This document shows, piece after piece, positions 52,440-61,742 of a stretch of 64,000 nucleotides of DNA (within the stretch, counting starts at the first letter, position 1; every line of letters begins with the position of its first letter). The notes beneath the pieces were generated by a model that did not search any database, was not told the DNA's origin, and worked only from the letters and a program-made list of their open reading frames with translations. Origin of the DNA: Bowmanella dokdonensis. Its GTDB lineage: Bacteria > Pseudomonadota > Gammaproteobacteria > Enterobacterales > Alteromonadaceae. A program made the position numbers and the translations under genes. The stretch lies in the NCBI RefSeq assembly GCF_017254865.1, contig NZ_JAFKCV010000004.1, forward strand, positions 1 through 64,000, in the 5' to 3' direction.

Positions 52440-55415
52440 ATGAAGCAAAGCAACAGTGGAACCACCATTCGTCTCTCCCTGCTGGCCAGTGCCATGGCGC
52501 TGGCGCTGGCCACCACACCGGCGCGGGCCCAGGACAACACTACCGGCCTGTTAAAGGGCTCGGTCAGCAATGAGGCCGGCCAGCAACTGAGCGGGGTAAC
52601 TATTCAGCTTCGCCACCTCGGCCGTAACTTTACCCGCAGTATTCAGACCAGTGACCAAGGCGAATATGTGTTGCGCGCCCTGCCGGTCGGAGACTACCAG
52701 GTACAGGTGCTCAAAGACGGCAAAGTGCTGATGGATGACTATGTCATCAGCATCTCACTTGGTCAGGCGCAGATTTTCGCCCCGGTCGTGCAAGGCAACA
52801 AGGAGATAGAGCGTATTCAGGTGACTGGCGCCATGCTAAGGCGGGTGGACACGGCCGACTCCACCGCCGGCATTACCCTGGATGACGACATTTTGGATCT
52901 GATGCCGGTCAATACCGGGTTTGAGAATGTCGCTCTGCTTACCCCCGGCGTGGCGCGCAATTCGGAATTCAGTGCTTCCAGCTTTGGCGGGGCCTCGTCA
53001 GCCGAGAACGGCTACTTTCTTAACGGCATGAATATCAGCGCCCTGCGTACCGGCATCGGTTCCATTGACCTTCCCTGGGAAGCTATTGCCCAGACACAGG
53101 TGAAAACCGGCGGCATCTCTGCCGAATATGGTCGCTTTATCGGCGGGGTGGTCAATGCAGTATCCAAGAGCGGCAGCAACGACTTCCAGTTCGGCGCCGA
53201 AGTGCGCCATGACCCAGGCTCCCTGTTCAGTGCTCATGACACCCAATGGTTACCAAGCGGCGGCATGGCCATCAATAACATGGATTATGAAAGCAGTTTC
53301 AGCGAGGCCAATCTGTGGTTGAGCGGTCCGATTCTTGAAGACAAGCTGTTTTTCTACGCCTTGCTCAATCCCAGGCAATACAACTCGGACTATGCCAACT
53401 CTGCCGGCACCCAATTCACCGAACACGAGAAGCGCGATGATCGCTGGTTTGTCACCCTGGACTGGAACATCAGCGACGATCATGTGTTGACCCTGACGGC
53501 TTTGGATAACAGCGCCGACAAAACCTACGATACCTTCGCCTGGAGCCAGGATGCGGGTAAGGGGCAAAGCACCGGACAAATACTCAGCAACGAAGGGGGC
53601 AAAATGTACTCGGTCCGCTACCAGGGCTTTATTACCGATAACTTCTCCTTGTCTGCCACCCTCGGCCGGGTGGAAGACAGCAGCCGTAACATTCCCACCA
53701 ACCAGTTCCCCGGCGTATGGGACTACGTCAATCTCAACGGTGAGCGCATCGGTAGCTGGACTACCAGCAACCTTATCGATGAGCGTTATCAGCGGGATCA
53801 GTTTCGTCTGGATATGACCTATCTGCTCGATGATCACAGCATCCAGTTCGGTGTGGACGGAGAGAACCTGACGGTCAACTATCTTGAATACCAAAACGGA
53901 GTCGGCGATGCCAGGGGCTGGTGGGAGTACCGGAACTACGTGGCTATCCCCCGAATCGGATTGCCGGCGGGTACCTACGTGCGCCAGCGCCAGCGGGACG
54001 CCGGCGGTGAAACCGAAGTCAATGCCCTGGCGTTCTATATTCAGGACAGCTGGCAGGTTAACGACAATCTGGTGTTAAACACAGGACTGCGTTACAGCAA
54101 CTTTGAAAACACCGCCACCACCGGGGAAAGCTATGCCGAGCTAGATGGGCAAATCGCCCCCCGAGTGCAACTGATATGGGATCCGCAGGGGGACGGCAGC
54201 AGCAAGTTGTTTGCCACTTTGGGTCGCTATTTCCAGCCTATCAGCGCCAACATGAATATCAAACAAGCCAGCGGTCAGCGGGATGTCCATTACTACTATG
54301 AGCCGGGACAGCTCAACGCCGACGGAACGCCTGTGCTGGGGGCAGACGGTTCACCCAGTCGCGGCGCGCTGGTGGCGACCAACCAGGTACAAAGTGGAGA
54401 AGTGGACGTCCAGCGGATTGCCGCACAGGATCTCGGCCCCATGTACTCTGACGAGGTCACCCTGGGTTATGAGCGGGAGCTGGGAGACAGCATGAAAGGC
54501 GGTGTCCGCTTCGTCTACCGGGACCTGAAGCAGTCCATCGAGGACTCTGACCTTGGGCCCGTGGTCGCCCAATGGCTCGAGGAAAACGGCGTCGCCAACA
54601 ACGCCGGGGAATACTATTTCTACACCCTGCTCAATCCCGGCAAGGATGTGACCTTTCTCTATGATTTCGACCTGGACGGCAACAAGGAACGGGTGGAGTT
54701 GTCCGCTGCCGATTTGATGCTGCCCGAGCCCAAACGCCGTTATCTGGCCTGGGAGTTTAACCTGGAAGGTCGCGCCACCGAGGATTTGCAGCTCTATGCC
54801 TCGTATGTCTGGTCCCACAGCTGGGGCATGACCGAAGGCCTGGTGCGCACCGACAATGGTCAGGCCGATCCGGGCTGGACCACGTCTTATGACTATGCCG
54901 ATTTGATGGACCATGGCTATGGCAACTTGCCTAATGATCACCGTCATGCGTTCAAGCTCAGCGGTATTTATGACCTGACTGAAAACTGGAAGCTGGGATT
55001 TGTGGCCAGGGCTACCTCCGGTTCACCGGTCAACAAATTCAGCATCCACCCCCAGGATGTGGATACCTGTGCGCAGCCCAGCTTGTGGGCCAACTGGTGT
55101 GCCAGTCAGTGGTATGACGAAGCGTCTTTTTATGACTGGGATGGTACGCCGGCGCCAAGGGGATCGGCGGGTAACCTGGACTGGCTGTATGAGCTGGATT
55201 TGTCCCTCACCTATGTCACCCAGGTCTATGGGGGGGATCTGTCCTTTAAGGCCACCGTCTACAACCCCTTTAACTTTGACACGCCCATCAATGTTAATGA
55301 GGTAGCGCAAGTGACCCTGTCTGACGGCAGTTTCGCCGCCAATCCGGATTGGAACAGTCCCACCGGGCTGCAGAAAAACCGCTTTGTCTCACTGGTAGCA
55401 CGCTACGAGTTCTAA
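52440..55415 (+). CDS. Oar-like TonB-dependent receptor with carboxypeptidase-regulatory-like domain
   Basis: A 991-residue outer-membrane receptor for, in context, collagen peptides. Order: signal peptide (ALALATTPARAQ), a carboxypeptidase-regulatory-like beta domain (LLKGSVSNEAGQQLSGVTIQ to VLRALPVGDYQVQV), then the plug with the Oar-type segment VKTGGISAEYGRFIGGVVNA, and a barrel ending RFVSLVARYEF. The ATG at 52440 is preferred over an upstream TTG because it starts the signal peptide. The barrel class differs from the two beta-glucan receptors. Followed 47 nt later by collagenase 1. Confidence 0.9.
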   Translation: MKQSNSGTTIRLSLLASAMALALATTPARAQDNTTGLLKGSVSNEAGQQLSGVTIQLRHLGRNFTRSIQTSDQGEYVLRALPVGDYQVQVLKDGKVLMDDYVISISLGQAQIFAPVVQGNKEIERIQVTGAMLRRVDTADSTAGITLDDDILDLMPVNTGFENVALLTPGVARNSEFSASSFGGASSAENGYFLNGMNISALRTGIGSIDLPWEAIAQTQVKTGGISAEYGRFIGGVVNAVSKSGSNDFQFGAEVRHDPGSLFSAHDTQWLPSGGMAINNMDYESSFSEANLWLSGPILEDKLFFYALLNPRQYNSDYANSAGTQFTEHEKRDDRWFVTLDWNISDDHVLTLTALDNSADKTYDTFAWSQDAGKGQSTGQILSNEGGKMYSVRYQGFITDNFSLSATLGRVEDSSRNIPTNQFPGVWDYVNLNGERIGSWTTSNLIDERYQRDQFRLDMTYLLDDHSIQFGVDGENLTVNYLEYQNGVGDARGWWEYRNYVAIPRIGLPAGTYVRQRQRDAGGETEVNALAFYIQDSWQVNDNLVLNTGLRYSNFENTATTGESYAELDGQIAPRVQLIWDPQGDGSSKLFATLGRYFQPISANMNIKQASGQRDVHYYYEPGQLNADGTPVLGADGSPSRGALVATNQVQSGEVDVQRIAAQDLGPMYSDEVTLGYERELGDSMKGGVRFVYRDLKQSIEDSDLGPVVAQWLEENGVANNAGEYYFYTLLNPGKDVTFLYDFDLDGNKERVELSAADLMLPEPKRRYLAWEFNLEGRATEDLQLYASYVWSHSWGMTEGLVRTDNGQADPGWTTSYDYADLMDHGYGNLPNDHRHAFKLSGIYDLTENWKLGFVARATSGSPVNKFSIHPQDVDTCAQPSLWANWCASQWYDEASFYDWDGTPAPRGSAGNLDWLYELDLSLTYVTQVYGGDLSFKATVYNPFNFDTPINVNEVAQVTLSDGSFAANPDWNSPTGLQKNRFVSLVARYEF

Positions 55416-55462
55416 GGACGCCGGGGCCAGACCGGCCCCGGCTGTTCCGGCTGGAGAAAATT

Positions 55463-57208
55463 ATGAAAATCTACCCTTACCTGGCAATCCTGATGTTGTT
55501 GCCTGGTCTTCTGGTGCGGGCCGGTGATATTGGCGAAGCGGTCGGCTTCCCGCAACGCGTTTATGACGCCGACTATTTTGAGCAACATCTGACCGGTCTG
55601 GAGGACGCGCTGGCTGCCGAGAATTGGGATTGGCAGGCCCTGGAAGACGCCCTGCAGGGCTTACGGTATTTTTCTTATCTGGGGGATACCAAGACTTTGC
55701 AGGACGCCAGCCTTAAGCGTCTGGCCATAAGCTTGGCAGGGTTGGCCATTCACAGCGGCTTCAAAGCTAATGACGCCAAGGCCTGGCGGGCACAGGAGCA
55801 ATACGCGGTGTTGGCGTACCGATACTTCCCGCTTAAGTCCCTGAGCAGTCAGTGGTCCAATGCCCTGCCGGTGATTTTCTCACTGTTGGGCCAGACCCTG
55901 GCCGCATCCGACGACACCCAGAAGGCCTATGCCTGGTGGGAAAATATCCGTCATCTGGCCTTTATGGCTTACCAGGCCAGAAACGTCCCGGCACTGAAAT
56001 CGGCGCTGATGCAACGCCATGAATTGCCGGCACTGTTGCTGGAACGTATCCAAAGCAGCAATGGCTGGCAGCTGGATCATCTGGTCTGGACGCTGGCCTA
56101 CTATCACATCCTGCTGGATGAACAGACACAACGGGCGCTGGATATAGCCTTGCTGGCGGCTCTGGAGGCCAACCCCGGTCTGTCAAGAGAGGACAAAAAG
56201 CGCCTGTTCAGCCAGCGTTATCTGGTCAATTCTTTTCGCGGCAAACAGAGTTGTGAGGACGAGTACGCCGCTTACTGCCTGATACCTGACGAGTCAGAGG
56301 TACTGCCCCATACCCATGTTTGCCGTGAGGGGCTGCATATTCGCTATAAGCAGATAAGTGAAACCGATCTCAGCCGACTTTGCGCGAGCCTGGGCGCTCA
56401 GGAAGGCGGTTTCCATGCACTGCTGGCCACGGCACACAAGCCGGTGGCCAATGACTTTAATGACCGTCTCGAGGTGCTGATTTTCGACGACTACAGTGAC
56501 TACAACCTGGCGGGGGCGCTGCTGTTTGATATCGGCACCGACAACGGCGGCATGTATATTGAAGGCACTCCCAGCGATCCTGACAATCAGGCCAGATTCT
56601 TCACTTTCCGCATGTTCTGGCAGCGCCAGCCCTTTGGCGTGTGGAATCTGAAGCACGAATATATCCACTATCTGGATGGTCACTTTGCCGCCTACGGGGC
56701 GTTTAACCATTTTCCCAGCCATATGGTTTGGTGGGCCGAGGGTCTGGCCGAGTGGCTGGCCGAAGGCGAGCACAACTCCAAATTGCAGAAGCTGCTGCAG
56801 GACACCAAGCCAGAGGATGTGCCCAGTCTGGAAACCATCTTCGCCGCCCGTTATGAAGACGGCCTGGACTTGACCTACCGCTGGTCCTATCTGGCCTGGC
56901 GCTTTTTGGCCAGCCGGCAACCTCAGACACTGGCCCAGTTAGCCGTTCTGCTGAGACAGGACTTCTTTGACGGTTATCTGCGGGCCCTCGAACAACTGGC
57001 CGACGAACAAGAAACGGCTTTCCAGCACTTTGTCGGAACGGTGCGAAACCAGGATCCCGTCCCGGATAACAAGCCATCGGGCAACTACCTGGGCCGCTAT
57101 CTGTATCGCAGCTATCTGCAGCCCCCGCAGCTGGGCGTGGATGAACAGCACTTTCATCTGTTACAGGCATTGCCGCCGTCAGAATCCCGCATGGCAGGCC
57201 AGTTATGA
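55463..57208 (+). CDS. M9-family collagenase 1 (no dockerin)
   Basis: Secreted zinc metalloprotease cutting triple-helical collagen. The 581-residue protein has a signal peptide (MKIYPYLAILMLLPGLLVRA), an M9 N-terminal helical activator domain (to about residue 280), and a catalytic domain with His398-Glu399-x-x-His402 in HEYIHYLDG, preceded by the FDIGTDNGGMYIEG calcium-site-like motif. The third zinc ligand is probably Glu426 in WWAEGLAEWL. ATG 55463 with GGAG before it is preferred; the longer frame overlaps the receptor gene. Paralogue of collagenase 2 but ends about 130 residues after the active site. Overlaps the transporter gene by four bases. Confidence 0.92.
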   Translation: MKIYPYLAILMLLPGLLVRAGDIGEAVGFPQRVYDADYFEQHLTGLEDALAAENWDWQALEDALQGLRYFSYLGDTKTLQDASLKRLAISLAGLAIHSGFKANDAKAWRAQEQYAVLAYRYFPLKSLSSQWSNALPVIFSLLGQTLAASDDTQKAYAWWENIRHLAFMAYQARNVPALKSALMQRHELPALLLERIQSSNGWQLDHLVWTLAYYHILLDEQTQRALDIALLAALEANPGLSREDKKRLFSQRYLVNSFRGKQSCEDEYAAYCLIPDESEVLPHTHVCREGLHIRYKQISETDLSRLCASLGAQEGGFHALLATAHKPVANDFNDRLEVLIFDDYSDYNLAGALLFDIGTDNGGMYIEGTPSDPDNQARFFTFRMFWQRQPFGVWNLKHEYIHYLDGHFAAYGAFNHFPSHMVWWAEGLAEWLAEGEHNSKLQKLLQDTKPEDVPSLETIFAARYEDGLDLTYRWSYLAWRFLASRQPQTLAQLAVLLRQDFFDGYLRALEQLADEQETAFQHFVGTVRNQDPVPDNKPSGNYLGRYLYRSYLQPPQLGVDEQHFHLLQALPPSESRMAGQL

Positions 57209-58665
57209 GGACACGGGACAACTGGCTCGGCCATCCAGGGGGCCTCTTCCTGCTGTTTGGTACCGAGATGTGGGAGCGCTTTTCCTACTTTGCCATGAGG
57301 GCCCTGCTGGTACTTTACCTGGTTGACCGGGTGTCTGTTCAGGGCGGCGGCATGGGTTGGGATCAGGCCGACGCCCTGCAGCTTTACGGCAACTTCACCA
57401 TGATGGTCTATGTCACGCCCCTGATCGGCGGCTGGCTGGCCGACAATCACCTGGGGCGCCGTCGTGCGGTGCTGCTGGGCTGCCTGTTGATGGCCCTGGG
57501 GCAGTTTTGCCTGGCGCTGCCCCACCAATGGTTTGTGGGTCAGCAAAGCGGTCTGCTTTACGCAGGGCTGGCGCTGCTGGTGACGGGAAACGGCTTGTTC
57601 AAGCCCAATATCTCCACCATGGTGGGTGAACTGTATAGCCAACAGGACCCCAGGCGGGACGGGGCTTTCACCATCTTCTACCTGGGCATCAACCTGGGCA
57701 TGTTTCTGGCCGGACTGGCTGTGGGCTGGGCATCGGACTTTTTCGGCAGTTGGCAATGGCACCAGGGGCAACGGCTTTGGGTACGCAATTACCAGGCGGG
57801 TTTCCTGCTGGCCGGAGTCGGCATGTTGCTGGCATTGGCATTGCAATTGACGCTGGCCAGGCGTTGTCTGGGCAGGGTGGGACTTAAACCTGTGGCTGAG
57901 CACCCCCTTAGGCGCCAACAAGGGCCAGCCCCTCCTCTTACCGCCACAGAGCGGGACCGGCTTAAAGTGATCCTGGTCATGGGACTTTTTACGGTGATTT
58001 TCTGGGCCGGTTTTGAGCAGGCCGGTGGATTGATGAATCTCTTCGCCGATCGCTTTGTCGACCGGGAGATGGGGGGAACCGTCCTCAGTCCGGCCTATTT
58101 CCAGTCGCTTAATCCGTTGTTCATCATGATTTTTGCCCCTTTGCTGGCCGGCCTCTGGGCCGGTCTGGGCGCCAGGCAGCCCTCAGCGCCCATCAAGTTC
58201 GCCTTGGGGTTGATGCTCCTGGGGCTGGGCTTTGTTTTTATGCTGGCGGCGGTGATGGACCAGCGCCAGACCACCGATGGCCTGGCGAGTCCCTGGTATT
58301 TGGTTATGGCGTACCTGTTCCATACCCTGGGTGAGCTGTGTCTGTCACCTATCGGTCTGTCCATGGTTACCCGCCTGTCGCCGCTGAGGATGGCGTCTTT
58401 GCTGATGGGGACCTGGTATCTGTTTATGGCGGCGGCTAATAAGCTGGCCGGCAGTCTCGGCGCCTTGATCGGCTCTTCCCGGGGAGGGGAGGAACAGCAG
58501 ATGCTGGATAATGCCCTGGCCATTTTTCTGGGATTGACGGTGGTGTCGCTTCTTGCAGCCGTGCTGCTGTTTTGGCTGACCGGGCCATTGTTGCGCTGGA
58601 TGCACCCGGACAGGGCCTCCGACCCTTCCGCGCGGTCTGAGCCCATTCTGCAAAAGGTCAGCTAA
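57205..58665 (+). CDS. POT-family proton-dependent oligopeptide transporter
   Basis: Inner-membrane di-/tripeptide:H+ symporter, 486 residues. The family signature is at the N-terminus: GTEMWERFSYFAMRALLVLYL (the ExxER motif), then YGNFTMMVYVTPLIGGWLAD, GNGLFKPNISTMVGELY and FTIFYLGINLGMFLAGL. It would carry Gly-Pro-Hyp-like peptides into the cytoplasm for the M24 peptidases. Coupled to collagenase 1 by ATGA overlap. Confidence 0.93.
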   Translation: MRTRDNWLGHPGGLFLLFGTEMWERFSYFAMRALLVLYLVDRVSVQGGGMGWDQADALQLYGNFTMMVYVTPLIGGWLADNHLGRRRAVLLGCLLMALGQFCLALPHQWFVGQQSGLLYAGLALLVTGNGLFKPNISTMVGELYSQQDPRRDGAFTIFYLGINLGMFLAGLAVGWASDFFGSWQWHQGQRLWVRNYQAGFLLAGVGMLLALALQLTLARRCLGRVGLKPVAEHPLRRQQGPAPPLTATERDRLKVILVMGLFTVIFWAGFEQAGGLMNLFADRFVDREMGGTVLSPAYFQSLNPLFIMIFAPLLAGLWAGLGARQPSAPIKFALGLMLLGLGFVFMLAAVMDQRQTTDGLASPWYLVMAYLFHTLGELCLSPIGLSMVTRLSPLRMASLLMGTWYLFMAAANKLAGSLGALIGSSRGGEEQQMLDNALAIFLGLTVVSLLAAVLLFWLTGPLLRWMHPDRASDPSARSEPILQKVS

Positions 58666-58673
58666 CCCATTAA

Positions 58674-58695
58674 ATTATATTGTATACAATATAAT
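58674..58695. promoter_or_regulatory. GntR/FCD-type operator before collagenase 2
   Basis: A perfect 22-bp palindrome whose core is TATTGTATACAATA, centred between 58684 and 58685, 69 bases upstream of the collagenase 2 ATG. It is the same sequence as the 51073 site, extended by three pairs on each side. Confidence 0.85.
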
Positions 58696-58763
58696 CTGCT
58701 GCTAGTTTGAATATGCCAACAGGCAAAAACAACAAGATAAACTGCAACAAGAAGGAATTACCC

Positions 58764-61112
58764 ATGAATAAGATAAGCCTCCTGTTGACGGGGCTGTTAC
58801 TCAGTGCCGGTCTGGCTGTGGCCGATGACGGTCCCGGACAGCCACAAGGACCTCAGCTGTTGCGGGCCCAGGAACTGGCCGCAACAAACCGGCTGGCACC
58901 CAAACCGCCACGAACGCTGTCGCCGATAGAGTTTCAGCGACAACTACAGCAATCTGCCCGGCATACCCATCATTCGAGCCGGCAAATAGACTCCACGTCG
59001 TTGACCAGCCAACAGGTGCTGAAAAGCAATCAGCACGCTGCCGACAAACGCTTGTCGTTCAGTGCCACCACAGCAGGCTGCAGCAGTGCCGCTGAACTTC
59101 AGAACCTGGGCGGTGATGCGCTGGTGGAGGCCCTTCGGGCCGGCAATCTGACATCCTGTTTGTATGGCTTGTACGACACGCAGTGGGTCGGGACAGCGCT
59201 TTTCTCCGATGCCAATATGCTGGCCGTGGTACAGGCCATTAACAGCATCCTGCCAGGTTTTGACGGCAGTGATGCCAGCGGAGCAGGCGAGTTGGAAAAG
59301 CTGGTGACTTACTTGCGGGCCCTGCATTGGGCCGAGACCTCACTGGCTACGGGACGCAGCTACCCGGCAGCCTACCGCAGTGCCTTGGCGCAGGCGTTTA
59401 CCAGCTATTTCGGTGGTGCCCATTTTGTACGCTTCGACGGCCTAGCCTCACGCAACTTTATGCTGCGCTATGAAATACTGATTTTAGTTAACAGCTCACA
59501 GACCGAGTCACTGCCCTACCTGCCACGTTTCGCAGAGGCAATCATTGGCTATGCCACTTCCGTGTCGCGCAATGATGACTGGGGCCTGGGCTATGAAGAG
59601 CGCGGTATGACCCAGTTGTTGACCCATTACTTCAATGCGGTCAATGGCGGGGGTGAGGATTTAAAGAATCTGCTGTTGAGTCAGCCGCAGATTATCGACA
59701 ACTTGCAGGACTTTATACTGAATCAGGGGACCTGGCTGGTGGGTCATACCCGTGAGTATCAATGGTCCGATGCCATCACGGAACTGGCGCGCATGCTGAA
59801 GTTTTCCGGCCCCATTGCCCAACGGGTCAGGCCGGCTCTGCAAACACTGTTTTCCACTTACAGCTTTGAGGGAGCGGGAGCAAATGGTTGGATCAACGCC
59901 CAATCCATGGTGCTGTTTTACGATGCACAAAACTGTGATCTGTATGGTGATGTTTGTGATTTCGATCTGCAGGCGCATATTCTGTCGGGCCAGCACGCTT
60001 GCAGCTCTACCATCAAAATTCGTTTCCAGCAGCCTATTACTGATAACGACCTGGATAGTGCCTGCGCTGAGCTGGCCGACGAGGAGCAGTTATTTCACCA
60101 CCTGTTTGGCACCAGTTCAGGGACGCCGGTGACCAACGACTACAATACCGACCTGGAAGTGGTGATCTTCAGTTCCTCCACCGACTACCAGAACTACGCC
60201 GGTAACTTCTTTGATATAGATACGGACAATGGTGGCATGTATCTGGAAGGGGATCCCAACACCCCCGGCAACCAAGCCCGCTTTATCGCTTTTCAGGCCA
60301 CCTGGTTACAGCCTGAGTTTGTCGTATGGAATCTTCGTCATGAGTATATTCACTATCTTGACGGGCGTTTCAACAAATGGGGCAGCTACGAAGATCAGGC
60401 AGATAACTCTGTATGGTGGGCGGAGGGGCTGGCCGAATACTTGTCCATGGGGGACACCAATGCCAATGCCCTCGCTGTGGCTGCAGACAAAAGCTTTGCG
60501 TTAAGTGAGGTGTTCCAGACTACCTATGCCCACAAAGACATCTCCCGCACTTATCACTGGGGCTATCTGGCGGTGCGCTTCATGTTTGAAAACCAGCGTG
60601 GAGAAATTGACAACGCCCTGTTGCCGAGTTTTCGTGCCGCCAAATATCTGGTACCGGACACTGAGTGTCAGTTTGAGTGGGGCTGGCAGTGGAAACAAGA
60701 TGCCATCGACAACAATTGGTATTGGTTATACGACGATAGTGACTGGGCGTCGGGCAACTGGGTATGGACCTGTGGCCAGCAGCAGCCCCAAGGCGGACCC
60801 TTGCCGGATTATACGCCCTACGACGACATCCTCCAGAATTGGAGCGATCGCTTCGATGGACAGTTCGACCAGTGGCTGGACTGTTTGCTGGCAGGACAAG
60901 GCCAGTGTGAGGGCGGTCCGGCGAGGGCAGGCGATTTGGACGGCAATGGTGCAGTGGACAGTCGGGATATTGAACTCTTTATCAGTCTGCTCCGCCAACG
61001 AATTGAACTGGGTCTGGAATACGATTTTAACCGGGACAACCGAATCAACCAGCGGGATGTCAGAGCCTTGATGGCTCTGTGCGACCAGCAAAACTGTGCC
61101 ATAGCGCCATAG
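58764..61112 (+). CDS. M9-family collagenase 2 with C-terminal dockerin-like domain
   Basis: A 782-residue secreted collagenase. Signal peptide (LLLTGLLLSAGLAVADD), M9 N-terminal domain (about 100-430), catalytic zinc motif His526-Glu527-x-x-His530 in HEYIHYLDG with Glu554 in WWAEGLAEYL as likely third ligand, an aromatic-rich linker (NNWYWLYDDSDWASGNW), and from about residue 722 a type-I dockerin-like pair of calcium loops: DLDGNGAVDSRD (724-735) and DFNRDNRINQRD (754-765). Collagenase 1 lacks this domain. The ATG at 58764 begins the signal peptide. The gene has its own GntR-type operator and is followed 8 bases later by the cohesin-like gene. Confidence 0.9.
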   Translation: MNKISLLLTGLLLSAGLAVADDGPGQPQGPQLLRAQELAATNRLAPKPPRTLSPIEFQRQLQQSARHTHHSSRQIDSTSLTSQQVLKSNQHAADKRLSFSATTAGCSSAAELQNLGGDALVEALRAGNLTSCLYGLYDTQWVGTALFSDANMLAVVQAINSILPGFDGSDASGAGELEKLVTYLRALHWAETSLATGRSYPAAYRSALAQAFTSYFGGAHFVRFDGLASRNFMLRYEILILVNSSQTESLPYLPRFAEAIIGYATSVSRNDDWGLGYEERGMTQLLTHYFNAVNGGGEDLKNLLLSQPQIIDNLQDFILNQGTWLVGHTREYQWSDAITELARMLKFSGPIAQRVRPALQTLFSTYSFEGAGANGWINAQSMVLFYDAQNCDLYGDVCDFDLQAHILSGQHACSSTIKIRFQQPITDNDLDSACAELADEEQLFHHLFGTSSGTPVTNDYNTDLEVVIFSSSTDYQNYAGNFFDIDTDNGGMYLEGDPNTPGNQARFIAFQATWLQPEFVVWNLRHEYIHYLDGRFNKWGSYEDQADNSVWWAEGLAEYLSMGDTNANALAVAADKSFALSEVFQTTYAHKDISRTYHWGYLAVRFMFENQRGEIDNALLPSFRAAKYLVPDTECQFEWGWQWKQDAIDNNWYWLYDDSDWASGNWVWTCGQQQPQGGPLPDYTPYDDILQNWSDRFDGQFDQWLDCLLAGQGQCEGGPARAGDLDGNGAVDSRDIELFISLLRQRIELGLEYDFNRDNRINQRDVRALMALCDQQNCAIAP

Positions 61113-61120
61113 GACAAATC

Positions 61121-61699
61121 ATGAAAAAATTCATTGCTTTACTGATCTTACTGGCCGGCACACAGGCTCAGGCCTCACTGCTAAGTTTTAGCCTGGACAA
61201 AAGCCAGTATGCACCGGGACAGACCATCACCGCTGAGCTGTACGTCAGTGACTTTGGCTCCCCCCTGGGCGGCTTCTTTGCCGAGTTGTTATATGACCCT
61301 GCACAACTGACGTTATTAGGTTGGGAATTTGGCACCGGATTGGATGGCAACAGCCTGCAATTCGCCAGTCACGATAGATCCCTGGGTAGTCTGATGATGG
61401 ACGAGTATGCCGACCTTTTTGCCGACCAGAACTGGTTGGCCGGCTTACAGGGTACAAGGTTTATGCTGGCCAGGTTCAGCTTCCAGGCTATTGGTCAGGG
61501 GCAGCAAAGCCTTGCACTGGGGAGCTATTACCTGGGGCTGCTCAGCCATGACAATCAGTTGCTGGAGGTGGATGCCCCTGCCATCAGTTTTAAGGTCTCG
61601 GCACAGGCAGTTTCCGAGCCTGTCGGGCTGTGGCTGATGTTACCTGCAGGAATGTGGATATTGCGTCGCCGCCTTATCAGATGGCATCAGAAAGAATAG
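61121..61699 (+). CDS. Secreted cohesin-like protein with PEP-CTERM-like tail
   Basis: A 192-residue protein. Signal peptide MKKFIALLILLAGTQAQA, then one cohesin-type beta-sandwich (about residues 20-155): LLSFSLDKSQYAPGQTITAE, LYVSDFGSPLGGFFAELLYD, PAQLTLLGWEFG and a closing LALGSYYLGLLSHDNQLLEV. The C-terminus SEPVGLWLMLPAGMWILRRR matches the PEP-CTERM layout (short SEP motif, hydrophobic helix, Arg cluster), a sorting signal read by exosortase. In context it would bind the dockerin of collagenase 2. The exosortase gene is not in the window. The ATG at 61121 is 8 bases after the collagenase stop. Confidence 0.8.
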   Translation: MKKFIALLILLAGTQAQASLLSFSLDKSQYAPGQTITAELYVSDFGSPLGGFFAELLYDPAQLTLLGWEFGTGLDGNSLQFASHDRSLGSLMMDEYADLFADQNWLAGLQGTRFMLARFSFQAIGQGQQSLALGSYYLGLLSHDNQLLEVDAPAISFKVSAQAVSEPVGLWLMLPAGMWILRRRLIRWHQKE

Positions 61700-61713
61700 A
61701 TATAGCTGCCGAC

Positions 61714-61738
61714 AAGGCATGGCACTGAGTCATGCCTT
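61714..61738. terminator. Hairpin between cohesin-like and GntR genes
   Basis: AAGGCATG / CATGCCTT, 8-bp perfect stem with a 9-nt loop between convergent genes. There is no strong T run, so termination is tentative. Confidence 0.5.
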
Positions 61739-61742
61739 GCTA

